Assembly (NCBI GenBank): GCA_030149205.1
Contig: JASBSB010000008.1
Span: 1-64,000, forward strand
Length of the DNA stretch: 64,000 nt
Reading direction: 5' to 3'
Source of the DNA: Candidatus Heimdallarchaeota archaeon
Lineage (GTDB): Archaea > Asgardarchaeota > Heimdallarchaeia > Heimdallarchaeales > Kariarchaeaceae
The notes below the pieces were generated by a model. The model saw only the letters and a program-made list of their open reading frames with translations. It was not told where the DNA came from and searched no databases. The position numbers and the translations under genes are program-made. The first letter of the stretch is position 1. Every line of letters begins with the position of its first letter. Of the stretch, positions 43,936 through 53,281 are shown piece after piece.

Positions 43936-46677
43936 TTATGGTGTCGAGGGTTTATTTATTCTTCGGATCGCAAAAACAGTCAGTGCAATTAAACCAATTG
44001 AAATGAAGATCGATCCTGAGGCAAGGACCTGCCTGTTATCAAAGAATGCTTTACTGATCTGAGACGCCACCACATTGACCTTTAAGGTAGCAATATGAAC
44101 ATCAACTGAATTAGATAGTGGGCTTGCTCCTTCAGAATTGAATGCTTGAACCCAGTATGTGTAATTTTGCCCCCTCGTAAGATTTACATCTCGATACTGA
44201 AGTGAAGTTACATTACCAACGATATTCAAAGATTGATTAACAACTACGTACTGATATACGAGATAATACAGAACAGGTCTACCACCATCGTATGTGGGAG
44301 CACTCCAACTCAAGAGCACCTGTGTCCCATTTACTTTAGCTGTTAATGGTAAAGGTGGACTGGGTGCTGTGGTGGTTATGACAGATTTGAGCTCTGAAGT
44401 GCTGCTCTGACCCAGTATAGTAACAGCTGTCACGAAATAGGTGTAATTTACACCTTTTGCGATTGAATAATCTCTATAATTTGTTCCAGAGTTATTAAAT
44501 CCAATAAGATGTGCATTACCTGAGAGTCCTCTATAAATATTATATTTGAGTATAGGATAGCCTCCAGTATCATTAGGACTATTCCATTTTATGAGTACAT
44601 GGTTTGAAAATAACTCTAGAGTAACATTGGTTGGCGTGGATGAGGCCCTACCAGGTTTTAGGTTGATAGAAGATGAATTCATCCCATAACCTTTTGAATT
44701 ATAAGCAGAGACCTTGTATTGATAGGTAATCCCGTTCACCAGGTTTGTATCTTTATAGGAAATTCCAGTTATATTTGAAATTCTGTAAAAATTAACTGAG
44801 TTGTTACTTCGGAATATTGTGTAACCTTGAATTACAAAACCTCCGTCATCAAAAGGAGTCAACCAACTGACTACATTTGCTTTATCACTTACTACACCAG
44901 ATATACTTCTTGGGGCACTGGGAACTCCTCCAACCACTAATGAACTAATTTTTGAAGCCAAACCTTCACCTTGATTATTGGTTGCACTTACCTTATAGTA
45001 GGCGTGATCCTTGTTTGTTACACCGTTATCAGTGTAATTTAGTAAACTGGTATTTCCTATCCACACAAATGAGTTAGGATCGGAGATTGAGCGATAGACT
45101 GAGTAGTGTAATATGGGATAACTGTTATCAAATGGTTTAGACCATGATAGGTACACTAAATTATTCGCTGATTGAATATCAATTATTTGGGGAGCATAAG
45201 GTGTGTTTGCTACCTTGAGTTTTATTTCATTAGAATACCCACTTTCATATTTCTGATTCAGAGAGGTAACTACATAGAAATAGGTCTTCAAATTAACAAC
45301 AGATGAGTCTACAAATGATAATGATGAAATATTTGTTGCAATTTTTGTGTAGGAACTTCCAGAAGTTATAGATCTATAAACATTGTACCCAACAAATGTA
45401 AATCCCCCATCTGTTGCGGGTGAAGTCCAGTTCAATATTACAGTGTTATTAGATGCAAATCCAATCAATGAGGAAATCGTGGGTGGGGCACCTGTTGAAA
45501 AAGTGGACACCATGGTAGAAAAAGTTGACTCTTGGAATGAGTTGTATGCCGTAATTTTATAATAATAGGTTTTACCATTAATTACATCGAGGTCAATATA
45601 CCCTGTTTTTGTCGTGTTCTCACCTATCTTAACAAATGTCCCACTTGCGCTGTCAGACCTATAAACACCATACTTTGTGAGAGGTTTTCCACCAGTTAAT
45701 GATGGGGGGTCCCAAGAAAGTGTGATCTTATTTAACCCCCCAACCGCAGACGGGTTTAATGGCTCAGTAATCGTCCCAGATGGAACAGCTGAGAATTCTT
45801 TAGAATAAATTGATTCTCCAAGGCTATTGATTGCAGTGACAACAAAATAGTATGTTTGACCGTTGGTTAATCCAGAAATAATTGCACTGGCTGAAGTAAC
45901 AGTTGAACTTAAGGTATATCCTAAACCAGAGGTAGATGAGGAATAAACCTTATATTGAGTAATCGGAGAACCTCCATCCCTTGGGGGTTTCCATGATATT
46001 CCGATGGTAGAATCTGAAGAATTTGTGGTAAATACGGATGGGGGTTGGGGCTTTACTGTAGAGAAAGTCAAACTAGAATAACCTCTTGAGGTATGATATG
46101 AGGTGAAATCATCTGCTGTTGTAGAAACTGCCCACATAATATCAATTTTGACATTAGGAGTAATTTTGTAATCCTGAGAATCGCCAGTATCTAATAATCT
46201 GCTAAACTCAAGAAGAGTTGTAGAAGAGTTTGCCGAGCCTCCATAAGATAGGATGTTCTCCACACTGTCCTTTGCATGAGATACAGCTCCTGTCCCGATG
46301 TTATCTTGAATGTAAGCCCCTGTGGCATCTACATAGCCAATATAGATGTCAGCTCCTGCCATTTTCGTTGAAGGATTTGCATTTAGCCCTATTGATACAT
46401 AACCTGCAACCTTTGCAGCCATTGCAAGATATATAACTGACTGATTTAAAGCATAATAGACATAAAATGAAGAGGCGGAGTCTATTAAAGCAAATCCATC
46501 ATATTCCCCTGGAGAAATAATTCCGTCATGAATTACCTCAGATGAACTAACAGCAGAGGGTACATAAACTGTTTCAGTTGGATTTATATTAGCTAAGCCA
46601 GTCTGATCTATATAGATCCCAGATTGAACTACCAATAAAAATATTAGAATAAAAATCAAGTGAAATTTTTTTGACAT
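43936..46677 (-). CDS. Surface protein: signal peptide, DOMON domain, seven FnIII repeats, C-terminal anchor
   Basis: A giant exported protein of about 913 residues. After a signal peptide (start 46677, MSKKFHLIFI; a frame to 46698 is possible) residues 40-205 form a DOMON domain with the pattern GYVSIGLN, KMAGADIYIGYV and SYHTSRG, where the Met and His are at the positions that hold heme b in cytochrome-type DOMON domains. Seven fibronectin type III repeats follow, each with the ISW...P..DGG.PI..Y.VYRS core. A hydrophobic helix and RRINKPSTP at the end anchor it. Many N-x-S/T sequons are present. It is the last gene of a minus-strand surface locus and a paralog of the first gene (49893-52616). 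Confidence 0.85.
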   Translation of the reverse strand: MSKKFHLIFILIFLLVVQSGIYIDQTGLANINPTETVYVPSAVSSSEVIHDGIISPGEYDGFALIDSASSFYVYYALNQSVIYLAMAAKVAGYVSIGLNANPSTKMAGADIYIGYVDATGAYIQDNIGTGAVSHAKDSVENILSYGGSANSSTTLLEFSRLLDTGDSQDYKITPNVKIDIMWAVSTTADDFTSYHTSRGYSSLTFSTVKPQPPSVFTTNSSDSTIGISWKPPRDGGSPITQYKVYSSSTSGLGYTLSSTVTSASAIISGLTNGQTYYFVVTAINSLGESIYSKEFSAVPSGTITEPLNPSAVGGLNKITLSWDPPSLTGGKPLTKYGVYRSDSASGTFVKIGENTTKTGYIDLDVINGKTYYYKITAYNSFQESTFSTMVSTFSTGAPPTISSLIGFASNNTVILNWTSPATDGGFTFVGYNVYRSITSGSSYTKIATNISSLSFVDSSVVNLKTYFYVVTSLNQKYESGYSNEIKLKVANTPYAPQIIDIQSANNLVYLSWSKPFDNSYPILHYSVYRSISDPNSFVWIGNTSLLNYTDNGVTNKDHAYYKVSATNNQGEGLASKISSLVVGGVPSAPRSISGVVSDKANVVSWLTPFDDGGFVIQGYTIFRSNNSVNFYRISNITGISYKDTNLVNGITYQYKVSAYNSKGYGMNSSSINLKPGRASSTPTNVTLELFSNHVLIKWNSPNDTGGYPILKYNIYRGLSGNAHLIGFNNSGTNYRDYSIAKGVNYTYFVTAVTILGQSSTSELKSVITTTAPSPPLPLTAKVNGTQVLLSWSAPTYDGGRPVLYYLVYQYVVVNQSLNIVGNVTSLQYRDVNLTRGQNYTYWVQAFNSEGASPLSNSVDVHIATLKVNVVASQISKAFFDNRQVLASGSIFISIGLIALTVFAIRRINKPSTP

Positions 46678-46811
46678 ATTACCAAAAATTCGGGTCATTT
46701 AGTAAATTATTGTTTTCTAAATTTAAATGATTGAGATTGTGCAATTTTTTTATATAAAAAGTATAGTTAATTTTAAGCATTAGTCCATTTCAATATGTAT
46801 AAATAAATTTT

Positions 46812-48362
46812 TTATCTGTTATTTTTCAATTTATATCTTTTTTTTGCTATTAAATGGATTATAAATATCGGGATGAGAAAGTTGATAAGATCTATCTCAG
46901 CTGGTGAAGCGGTTGATCCTGATTTAGAGGGTAGACTTTTAAAAGGCGAAGTTTGAAGAAATGAGGTAAATCTAATCTGTCTTTTCCAGAGGTTTTCTGA
47001 TCTAAGATTAATTAGTGTTTCAATAATTTGTTGAATTAGATTATTAAATTTTGTGTTGTTCAGATCTAAGTTTGTTTTAACATTGAACAGCAGCTTTAAT
47101 ACACCAGATAGCCCTTCTCCCAATGAGAGATCAAAAACGTTTTGAGGTAAAATGCTGTTTTTTAATAAAATTAGTTCCTTTGAGTTATACCTACCTTGAA
47201 TTAATTCATTCAGTACAAACCAGCTAATGATATCTTTAGTCTTAGTTTTTTGCGCCTCCTGCAACATCTGCCAAAGATTAAGAAGAACCCATAAGACACC
47301 TATGGTTCCCTTATTAAAGCTATCATGCTGAACATATTCCACATTTCTATCCAAGAATCCCATAAAAGTCGAATTCTCCTTCAACGAACTGAAGAGATAA
47401 TTTACGCCCTTAATTATAGAATTATCAAATTCAGAGCTATTTAAGATTAATTTAGACTCATATAGCCCATAAAGTATTCCAGCAACCCCTTCATCGTAAC
47501 CAATTTTGGTGACGGAACCATTTATCTCTGTTTTCCAACTTCCATCCGCTTCCTGGGTTTGAACGAGGAATGTTAACATTTTTTTACTGAAATTAAGGAT
47601 AGTTGAATTATTTAGGAGTTTTGCTACCTTTATAAACAGAGGAATCATTCCAGAAATCCCCCACTCATATGAGGTCTTAATCGGCATTGTCGTGTCTTCA
47701 ATGTAATACCATGGAATAATATTAAATGATTGGCCTGATAATTCAATTGAAATTGCAACAGAGAGTAACCAGTTCATGATTGAATTCATTTGAGAGAGAG
47801 AGTCTGGGTTTGGATTTTTCAAATAACGTTGATATATCAAGTCAAGTATTCCAGCACTCCCGTATTTTAGATCAGTAATAGGAATACCATAAGGATCATT
47901 AGGAAGGAAATAAGCATATCCCCAATGTGGTATTGTACTTGAATTCAAAGCTTCATTAAAAAGCTCGTTAATACCTTTATCAACGTACTCTAACCATATA
48001 TCAGCTCCATTGGACCAACTTAAAATAGTTTTTAATATTCCTGCAGCCCCATATTTTTTCCCAGGGTATACGGTGTTTTCTCCAGAATACTTACCCCATG
48101 CAGGAACTTTTACTCCCTGAAATTCTATCTGAGAACTCCAAATCTTTTCCAAGGTTGAGTTTATAACGTCACGTAGAACAGAAGAATTCAGACCATGATG
48201 ATAAAATTGAATTAATGTATCAGTGATTCCAGCCGCTCCAAGTTCATATCCATAGTAAGTTTCTGTATCATAATCTGGAAGTGATGGAAGTTGGGCATAT
48301 GTTGAGTGATTTATGAGACTCAACAATAACAATAATATCAAGCTCTGTGAAGGGATTTTCAT
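46812..48362 (-). CDS. Exported LanC-like alpha-alpha toroid protein
   Basis: 516 residues with an N-terminal signal peptide and a C-terminal hydrophobic helix followed by basic residues. Seven repeats about 60 residues apart carry a GxxG-type motif: ELGAAGI, KYGAAGI, KYGSAGI, EWGISGM, DEGVAGI, NKGTIGV and GEGLSGV. This matches the double-helical toroid of LanC and LanC-like proteins. The protein has no cysteine, so the zinc site of LanC cyclases (two Cys and a His) is absent. Being outside the cell, it may bind a peptide or sugar rather than form lanthionine. It follows the DUF2231-like gene by 18 bases. Confidence 0.72.
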   Translation of the reverse strand: MKIPSQSLILLLLLSLINHSTYAQLPSLPDYDTETYYGYELGAAGITDTLIQFYHHGLNSSVLRDVINSTLEKIWSSQIEFQGVKVPAWGKYSGENTVYPGKKYGAAGILKTILSWSNGADIWLEYVDKGINELFNEALNSSTIPHWGYAYFLPNDPYGIPITDLKYGSAGILDLIYQRYLKNPNPDSLSQMNSIMNWLLSVAISIELSGQSFNIIPWYYIEDTTMPIKTSYEWGISGMIPLFIKVAKLLNNSTILNFSKKMLTFLVQTQEADGSWKTEINGSVTKIGYDEGVAGILYGLYESKLILNSSEFDNSIIKGVNYLFSSLKENSTFMGFLDRNVEYVQHDSFNKGTIGVLWVLLNLWQMLQEAQKTKTKDIISWFVLNELIQGRYNSKELILLKNSILPQNVFDLSLGEGLSGVLKLLFNVKTNLDLNNTKFNNLIQQIIETLINLRSENLWKRQIRFTSFLQTSPFKSLPSKSGSTASPAEIDLINFLIPIFIIHLIAKKRYKLKNNR

Positions 48363-48380
48363 AATTACTTTCTCACTAAC

Positions 48381-48962
48381 CTAACCTTGTGGGATCAAAA
48401 ATCCAAGACCAAAGGTCTCAAGTATTGAGTGACCATACACATATTTTCCACCTGTGCCTGCAATAATTGCAGTTAGTGCAGCGCCAATTATTATTGGAAT
48501 AAGGTATAGAATGGGTAATATGATATGTTTTCTGTCAAAAATATGAGCGTGATACCTCCATCCAACATATGTCTTCAATATTAGAGGGGTTAATAATACA
48601 AATAAAGTGTAGATTGATAATCTAACTTTGTATTCTAGCAAGGTGTTTTCGATAGCGGGTGATACTCCACCTGCAGATTGAAAACCTGTATAACCAGCAA
48701 TCCCATATCCTAATATTCCCAAGATTAAAAGTATGTAACTTGAAAATTCAAATCTCCTTACATATCTTAAAGATAAATCCCATGTATCTTGAGAGATCAT
48801 TTCCCTCTTCAATAGAATATCTACTAATACTTTTATTCCGAATGCTGTAGCACCAGCTGCGAAGCTCATTAATATCCCTACTATTGGGAAATGAATCACT
48901 GCTGCATGACTTGATGCAAAGAACTCAGTCATCATATTTACAAAATCATCAATTATAGTCAT
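48381..48962 (-). CDS. DUF2231-like membrane protein, possible b-type cytochrome
   Basis: 193 residues with about five transmembrane helices. The N-terminal SSHAAVIHFPIVGIL resembles the H-P-x-x-VHFPI start of DUF2231 proteins, often linked to redox or cytochrome genes. Further histidines lie in WRYHAHIFDRKH and YGHSILE; pairs of them could bind heme, which I cannot prove from the sequence. Its ATG is one base after the stop of the upstream heme-domain-like gene, with GGAGG 9-13 bases before it, so the two are translated together. Confidence 0.65.
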   Translation of the reverse strand: MTIIDDFVNMMTEFFASSHAAVIHFPIVGILMSFAAGATAFGIKVLVDILLKREMISQDTWDLSLRYVRRFEFSSYILLILGILGYGIAGYTGFQSAGGVSPAIENTLLEYKVRLSIYTLFVLLTPLILKTYVGWRYHAHIFDRKHIILPILYLIPIIIGAALTAIIAGTGGKYVYGHSILETFGLGFLIPQG

Positions 48963-48963
48963 A

Positions 48964-49881
48964 TTAGAGTTCCTCCTTTTTGATCAGATAAACTGAAATG
49001 GTAATAACAGTGAAAAACAAAATTGAGCCTATCATCAATCCCACAGATACATTATAGAACAAGTAAATATCAACATTATATTTTAAAGGCTCTGAAGCTA
49101 TTGAGGTGATAGATGTATTAATTGCTCCACCATATTTCAACGAAGATAACGCAAATTTTGCATATGACAATGAACTATCTGGTCGATGATGAACTTGACT
49201 AGCAAAGTACATACTAACATTGTAATTTGGTGAAAATTTAACATCTGAACCCTCTTTATCATTTGTGACTAAAGCACGTTTGGCTTCTATTACATATCCA
49301 AGAACTTTTCCTGAGGTATCGTTTAATAAGACCTCCTCCCAATATAGATCCTGTATTTTGTCTTGAACAATAAATGGGGGTTCAGTTCCAATTGGTGTTG
49401 TATCACCTAATACCTTAGTTTTATCTGCAGATCCAAAAACCCACATGTCATCGCCGATAGACATTGGCTTCATATCTGAAGATTTAAAGTTCTCAGGATC
49501 TGTACTGTTGTCTGCATCCCATTGTATTGCAATCCAAGGTATGTTTTCATCGAATGCAATCCTAAAATAAACAAAGTTTTGATCAAATACAGAGGAAATT
49601 GAGCCTGAAACACCAAAAGCTTCTATGTTAATTTTTGGCACTTTCTCCCAAGCAGCTGAAATTTGATTATCCCCCACAACAATGAGAGGTAGATTTTTCT
49701 GTGATGAAGAAGAATCAAATTGTGATGTCATATTATACGATAACAATTCTCCTGATACCTGGGGTGCATTAAGGTAAATAGATTTTTGAGGTGCGTTCGC
49801 TCCTTCAGCTACTTGCGGTACACCTAATATCAGAAGAAAGATAAAGCTAGTTGTTAATAATTTAAATCTTAAGTCTTTCAT
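48964..49881 (-). CDS. Exported ethylbenzene-dehydrogenase-like heme-domain protein with membrane anchor
   Basis: 305 residues from the ATG at 49881, chosen because a GAGAGG ribosome-binding site precedes it by about seven bases; a start at 49896 would overlap the upstream stop (ATGA). After a signal peptide, the beta-rich part with VFDQNFVYFRIAFDENIPW, IAIQWDADNSTDPEN and GDDMWVFGSADKTKV is like the heme-binding subunit of ethylbenzene or dimethylsulfide dehydrogenases and CDH/DOMON relatives. A single C-terminal helix (MIGSILFFTVITISVYLIKK) anchors it. Possible Met and His ligands are present but not assigned. Confidence 0.68.
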   Translation of the reverse strand: MKDLRFKLLTTSFIFLLILGVPQVAEGANAPQKSIYLNAPQVSGELLSYNMTSQFDSSSSQKNLPLIVVGDNQISAAWEKVPKINIEAFGVSGSISSVFDQNFVYFRIAFDENIPWIAIQWDADNSTDPENFKSSDMKPMSIGDDMWVFGSADKTKVLGDTTPIGTEPPFIVQDKIQDLYWEEVLLNDTSGKVLGYVIEAKRALVTNDKEGSDVKFSPNYNVSMYFASQVHHRPDSSLSYAKFALSSLKYGGAINTSITSIASEPLKYNVDIYLFYNVSVGLMIGSILFFTVITISVYLIKKEEL

Positions 49882-49892
49882 AAAAGTTCCTC

Positions 49893-52616
49893 TCATTTCA
49901 GTTTGGTTATTACGTATATTCCTGCTCCAAAGACTCCAATAATTATGAAGATATTTGAGGTTGTCATAATTGCAGAGATGTCAAAATTGTCATAGTATAT
50001 CGTCTTATAGTTTGACACTGTGGTCACTTGGATAGTTTCGACATTGACTTTCTGTGGAGTTCCTGTAACAATATCTGACCTTTGACTGAGTCCTATTTGA
50101 TTCTTTGCAATGATGTGATAAGAATAAGAAACATTATTTTTAACATTATAGTCAATAAAATAAAATTCAGTAGTATTAGCATAATTTGTAAATGAGCCAT
50201 TTCCCTCTGCTCGATACACCAGATATAACTGAGCAACAGATTTGTTTGACTGAGGTGGTAACCAACTGAGAACTATAATTTTGTCTCCAGCTAAAATACT
50301 TAATGATTCTGGCTTATCTGGTATTGAAGATGTTAGAACACCTACGTAGGCAGATCGATCCCCTTTCCCAGCTTCATTTACAACCATTATAGAGTAGTAA
50401 TAAGTTTCATCAAAAATTATATCTGAGTCCGTATAGTTTAATTGACTTGTCTTTCCAATTAATATTGGGGGAGAATCTTTTACAAAGGTTCTATAGATTT
50501 CATATGATAAGTTAGAAGACCCTCCAGTATCAACCGAAGATTCCCATTTAATAACGTTCGAAACTCCAGTAAAAACACCTGTTAAGTTAGTAACATTTGA
50601 GGGCAAGCCAATCAACTTGATGTAGGTTACAGGACTAGTTGTTCCGTATCCATTTTTGTTAACAGATATAACATAATAGTAGTAATTTGTTCCTGGTGTC
50701 ACATTTTTATCTAGAAAATAACGAAGTTGGGTAGTTTTTGTCTTTGAGAATGAGGAATTATCAGTAGATCGATAAATATTGTAATGGGTAATTGCCGCTC
50801 CACCATCATCCTTAGGAGCTTTCCAAGTGAGACCAATACTCGAAATATATGATTTTACAGTTAAATTTTGAACTTGCCCAGGGGTCGTTGAAGGAGATCC
50901 GGTAATTTGGAAGGAGTATCCACTCTCTCCAACGCTATTATTTGCAGTTATTTGATAAACATATGTCTGTCCATTCTTTAATCCAGTGTCATTGTACGAA
51001 TTAGTACTTGTAATCTTTACTAAAGAAAATGTGCCACTTTGGGCGTCCATTTTATAAACGGTGTAATTTAGTACTGTATATCCTCTACCATCTGCTGGAT
51101 TCCAAGATATGTAAACAAATGAATCACCCTCTGTTTTTGTCAAGTTTGTGGGTGGAAGAGGAGTATTAGCGATTGTGACCCTTTGCACAGCTGATTTCTT
51201 GCTTTCACCCGCTTGATTTATCGAAGTTATATAATAATAGTAAGTGAATGAATTTAAGACTCCATTATCCAGAAAGCCAGTTTGTGAAGAATTTGTCCCT
51301 ATATTGACGAAATTAACATTATCTGAACTTCTATATATCTTGTACTGTGTAATTGGATACCCTCCATCAGTGACCGGTTTTGTCCATGAAAGATTTGCAG
51401 AATTATCACCATTTATAATTGAAAGAAACCTTGGTTCTGAAGAAACACCAATGGGAGTGACTGAAACAGTCGTTGATTTGAGACTCTCATTATATATGTT
51501 TTCTGATGTTATATAATAATAATAAGTAAACCCATTTAGAACAGGAGTATCTGTGAATGAAGTGGATTGAGTTGTTCCAATCTTAAGAAAAGGTCCACTT
51601 AGATTCATGGATTTATACACATTGTAATGTATAGGAATACCTCCTGTACTCGTTGGTGTTAACCAGTTTATAGTAACCTGTTCAGAGGTGTAGGAGGCAG
51701 ATACACTTCTCGGTTCAGTAATCAAACCCAGAGGTAATGCCACAATAACATTTGAATCTCCACTCTCACCATTGTTATTCACCGCAGTTACCTTGTAGTA
51801 GTAAATTACCCCGGTTGTAACTGTGGTGTCAACATATGAAGTCGAAGTAGAGGTGCCTACCTGAACATAGGAGGAACCATTGTTATCTGATCTATAAATT
51901 TTGTAGTTAATTAGAGGAGAACCTCCATCTCCTGCTGGCGGTGTCCAAGAGAGTGATACACTAGTCTCTGTGACTGATTTAGTTAATGTCGAAGGCGCTG
52001 CAGGTGGTCCTATAAAGACATATCCCCCACTTACCTTGCCAGCTATGGTATGTTCTATGCTGATATCGTCACTACTTGCATGTAATGCCCAAACCATTGT
52101 AACTAGTTTACCAGGAATGAGTACTTTGTCTGCTACAGAATCACCTGTATTTAGATTCCTTGAAAATTCTAGAATTGTTCGGGTACTAGATTCACTAGCT
52201 GCAAAAAGGTTTATGTTTTGAATACCGTCTGGTGGAGGGACTACTTTACCTATTCCAAATGCATCAAAAATGTAGGCTTGATTTAATGTGGCATCAAACC
52301 CTCCAGTAATCATATCATATCCTGACATTGCACCAGTACCCTCATATCCAACAGATATCCATCCTTTTGCGTCCATTTCCAGAGCCATAAAAATTTCTCC
52401 CCTTATGATATTATAGTACATTTTTACGTAGGGAGAAGTTTTCATGACAAGTGAGTGAGTATATTCATTTGTTCCAATAACACCATCAATAGAAATAGCA
52501 TCGGTTGAAATTTCTGTGGTCGGTTTGAATTCAACCCCAGTTAGCTGTATATTATTCATACCTAGTAGAAGAATGAAAATTATGCCAAAACTTACGAAGA
52601 TAGATTTCTTCATCAT
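49893..52616 (-). CDS. Surface protein: signal peptide, DOMON domain, seven FnIII repeats, C-terminal anchor
   Basis: About 907 residues from the ATG at 52616 or 52613 (MKKSIFVSFG); a longer frame to 52700 would place 28 extra residues over the promoter. The DOMON domain shows GWISVGYEG, AMSGYDMITGGF and SIEHTIAGKVSGG, again with Met and His at the heme positions. Seven FnIII repeats with NYKIYRS-type cores follow, then a C-terminal hydrophobic helix and a final KLK. It is the first gene of the minus-strand surface locus. Its stop lies 12 bases before the start of the next gene. Confidence 0.85.
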   Translation of the reverse strand: MMKKSIFVSFGIIFILLLGMNNIQLTGVEFKPTTEISTDAISIDGVIGTNEYTHSLVMKTSPYVKMYYNIIRGEIFMALEMDAKGWISVGYEGTGAMSGYDMITGGFDATLNQAYIFDAFGIGKVVPPPDGIQNINLFAASESSTRTILEFSRNLNTGDSVADKVLIPGKLVTMVWALHASSDDISIEHTIAGKVSGGYVFIGPPAAPSTLTKSVTETSVSLSWTPPAGDGGSPLINYKIYRSDNNGSSYVQVGTSTSTSYVDTTVTTGVIYYYKVTAVNNNGESGDSNVIVALPLGLITEPRSVSASYTSEQVTINWLTPTSTGGIPIHYNVYKSMNLSGPFLKIGTTQSTSFTDTPVLNGFTYYYYITSENIYNESLKSTTVSVTPIGVSSEPRFLSIINGDNSANLSWTKPVTDGGYPITQYKIYRSSDNVNFVNIGTNSSQTGFLDNGVLNSFTYYYYITSINQAGESKKSAVQRVTIANTPLPPTNLTKTEGDSFVYISWNPADGRGYTVLNYTVYKMDAQSGTFSLVKITSTNSYNDTGLKNGQTYVYQITANNSVGESGYSFQITGSPSTTPGQVQNLTVKSYISSIGLTWKAPKDDGGAAITHYNIYRSTDNSSFSKTKTTQLRYFLDKNVTPGTNYYYYVISVNKNGYGTTSPVTYIKLIGLPSNVTNLTGVFTGVSNVIKWESSVDTGGSSNLSYEIYRTFVKDSPPILIGKTSQLNYTDSDIIFDETYYYSIMVVNEAGKGDRSAYVGVLTSSIPDKPESLSILAGDKIIVLSWLPPQSNKSVAQLYLVYRAEGNGSFTNYANTTEFYFIDYNVKNNVSYSYHIIAKNQIGLSQRSDIVTGTPQKVNVETIQVTTVSNYKTIYYDNFDISAIMTTSNIFIIIGVFGAGIYVITKLK

Positions 52617-52640
52617 TAGTGAAATTTGATATAGTAAGTA

Positions 52641-52650
52641 TATTAATATA
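52641..52650 (-). promoter_or_regulatory. TATA-like box of the surface locus
   Basis: On the minus strand TATATTAATA lies about 28-37 nt before the ATG at 52613, consistent with a leaderless transcript starting at or near that codon. This supports the shorter start of the first DOMON-FnIII gene. Confidence 0.45.
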
Positions 52651-52933
52651 TGCAATAAAACAAGAACTACCCTCATATTGTGCAATAATTTTCTCAACAT
52701 AATACTATGACAAACTTGTGTGCTATTTTTCTGGTTAAAATGGGGATTTTTCCGAAATCAATATAATATGCGTTTTAATAAAACACATAATTAATAAAAA
52801 TTTTCCATTATTAAAACATCAAATTGTCTATTTAAGTGAAGTTTGAAAACTTTGATAGTGTACAACCAGGTAATAAGAAAAAAAATATCCTCTTAATTAG
52901 ACATGAGTAACTTTAAAATATTGAATTCAAATC

Positions 52934-52940
52934 TATAAAT
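52934..52940 (+). promoter_or_regulatory. Candidate TATA box for the micro-protein pair
   Basis: TATAAAT lies about 75 nt upstream of the acidic micro-protein start. Transcription about 25 nt downstream would leave a 50-nt leader that contains the GAGGT ribosome-binding site. Inference from spacing. Confidence 0.35.
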
Positions 52941-53013
52941 TGAAAATTTATTGATTCTGAATCTTCGATAAGTAGTTATTCAACTAGGAGTAAAGAAAGA
53001 TGAGGTTGAAAAA

Positions 53014-53160
53014 ATGAGTAGTAGACCTAAACCAAAAAAGTTAGATGATGACTTTGATGACGATGACTTCGATGATGATGACTTCGAAGATGAAGATGAT
53101 GAAGATTTCGACGATGACTTCGATGACGATGACTTCGAAGATGAAGATGATGAAGATTAG
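53014..53160 (+). CDS. Extremely acidic Asp/Glu/Phe-repeat micro-protein (48 aa)
   Basis: After MSSRPKPKKL the remaining 38 residues consist only of Asp, Glu and Phe, as DDDF, DDDDF and FEDEDDED units; 32 of them are acidic, giving a net charge of about -28. A block ending FEDEDDED occurs twice. A GAGGT element lies about 8 bases before the ATG. The frame is closed by TAG and followed 11 bases later by a second small gene with a perfect ribosome-binding site, which supports real translation. On the other strand the same DNA reads as a His/Arg-rich frame that has no such support. Possible roles: binding of cations or basic proteins, DNA mimicry, condensate formation. Unknown. Confidence 0.7.
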   Translation: MSSRPKPKKLDDDFDDDDFDDDDFEDEDDEDFDDDFDDDDFEDEDDED

Positions 53161-53171
53161 GAGGTGAAAGA

Positions 53172-53267
53172 ATGACAGTTAAGAAAAGCACCAAGAAAAC
53201 AGAATCAAAAGACAGCGGAAAGATGAATGAAAGCAAAAAAGGTAAAGCAAAGAAGGGTAAAAAATAA
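53172..53267 (+). CDS. Lysine-rich basic micro-protein (31 aa)
   Basis: MTVKKSTKKTESKDSGKMNE and then SKKGKAKKGKK: 13 lysines and three acidic residues, net charge about +10, no hydrophobic core. A strong GGAGGTGA lies six bases before the ATG, and the gene begins 11 bases after the acidic micro-protein stop, so the two are almost certainly one operon. It could bind nucleic acid or its acidic partner. No family is recognised. It is convergent with the regulator gene at 53282-54001. Confidence 0.65.
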   Translation: MTVKKSTKKTESKDSGKMNESKKGKAKKGKK

Positions 53268-53281
53268 CCTTTACTGACCCA

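Noticed and set aside
53027..53236. Minus-strand His/Arg-rich frame of 69 residues
   Set aside because: It is the antisense of the acidic repeat; there is no start signal, while the plus-strand frames have ribosome-binding sites.
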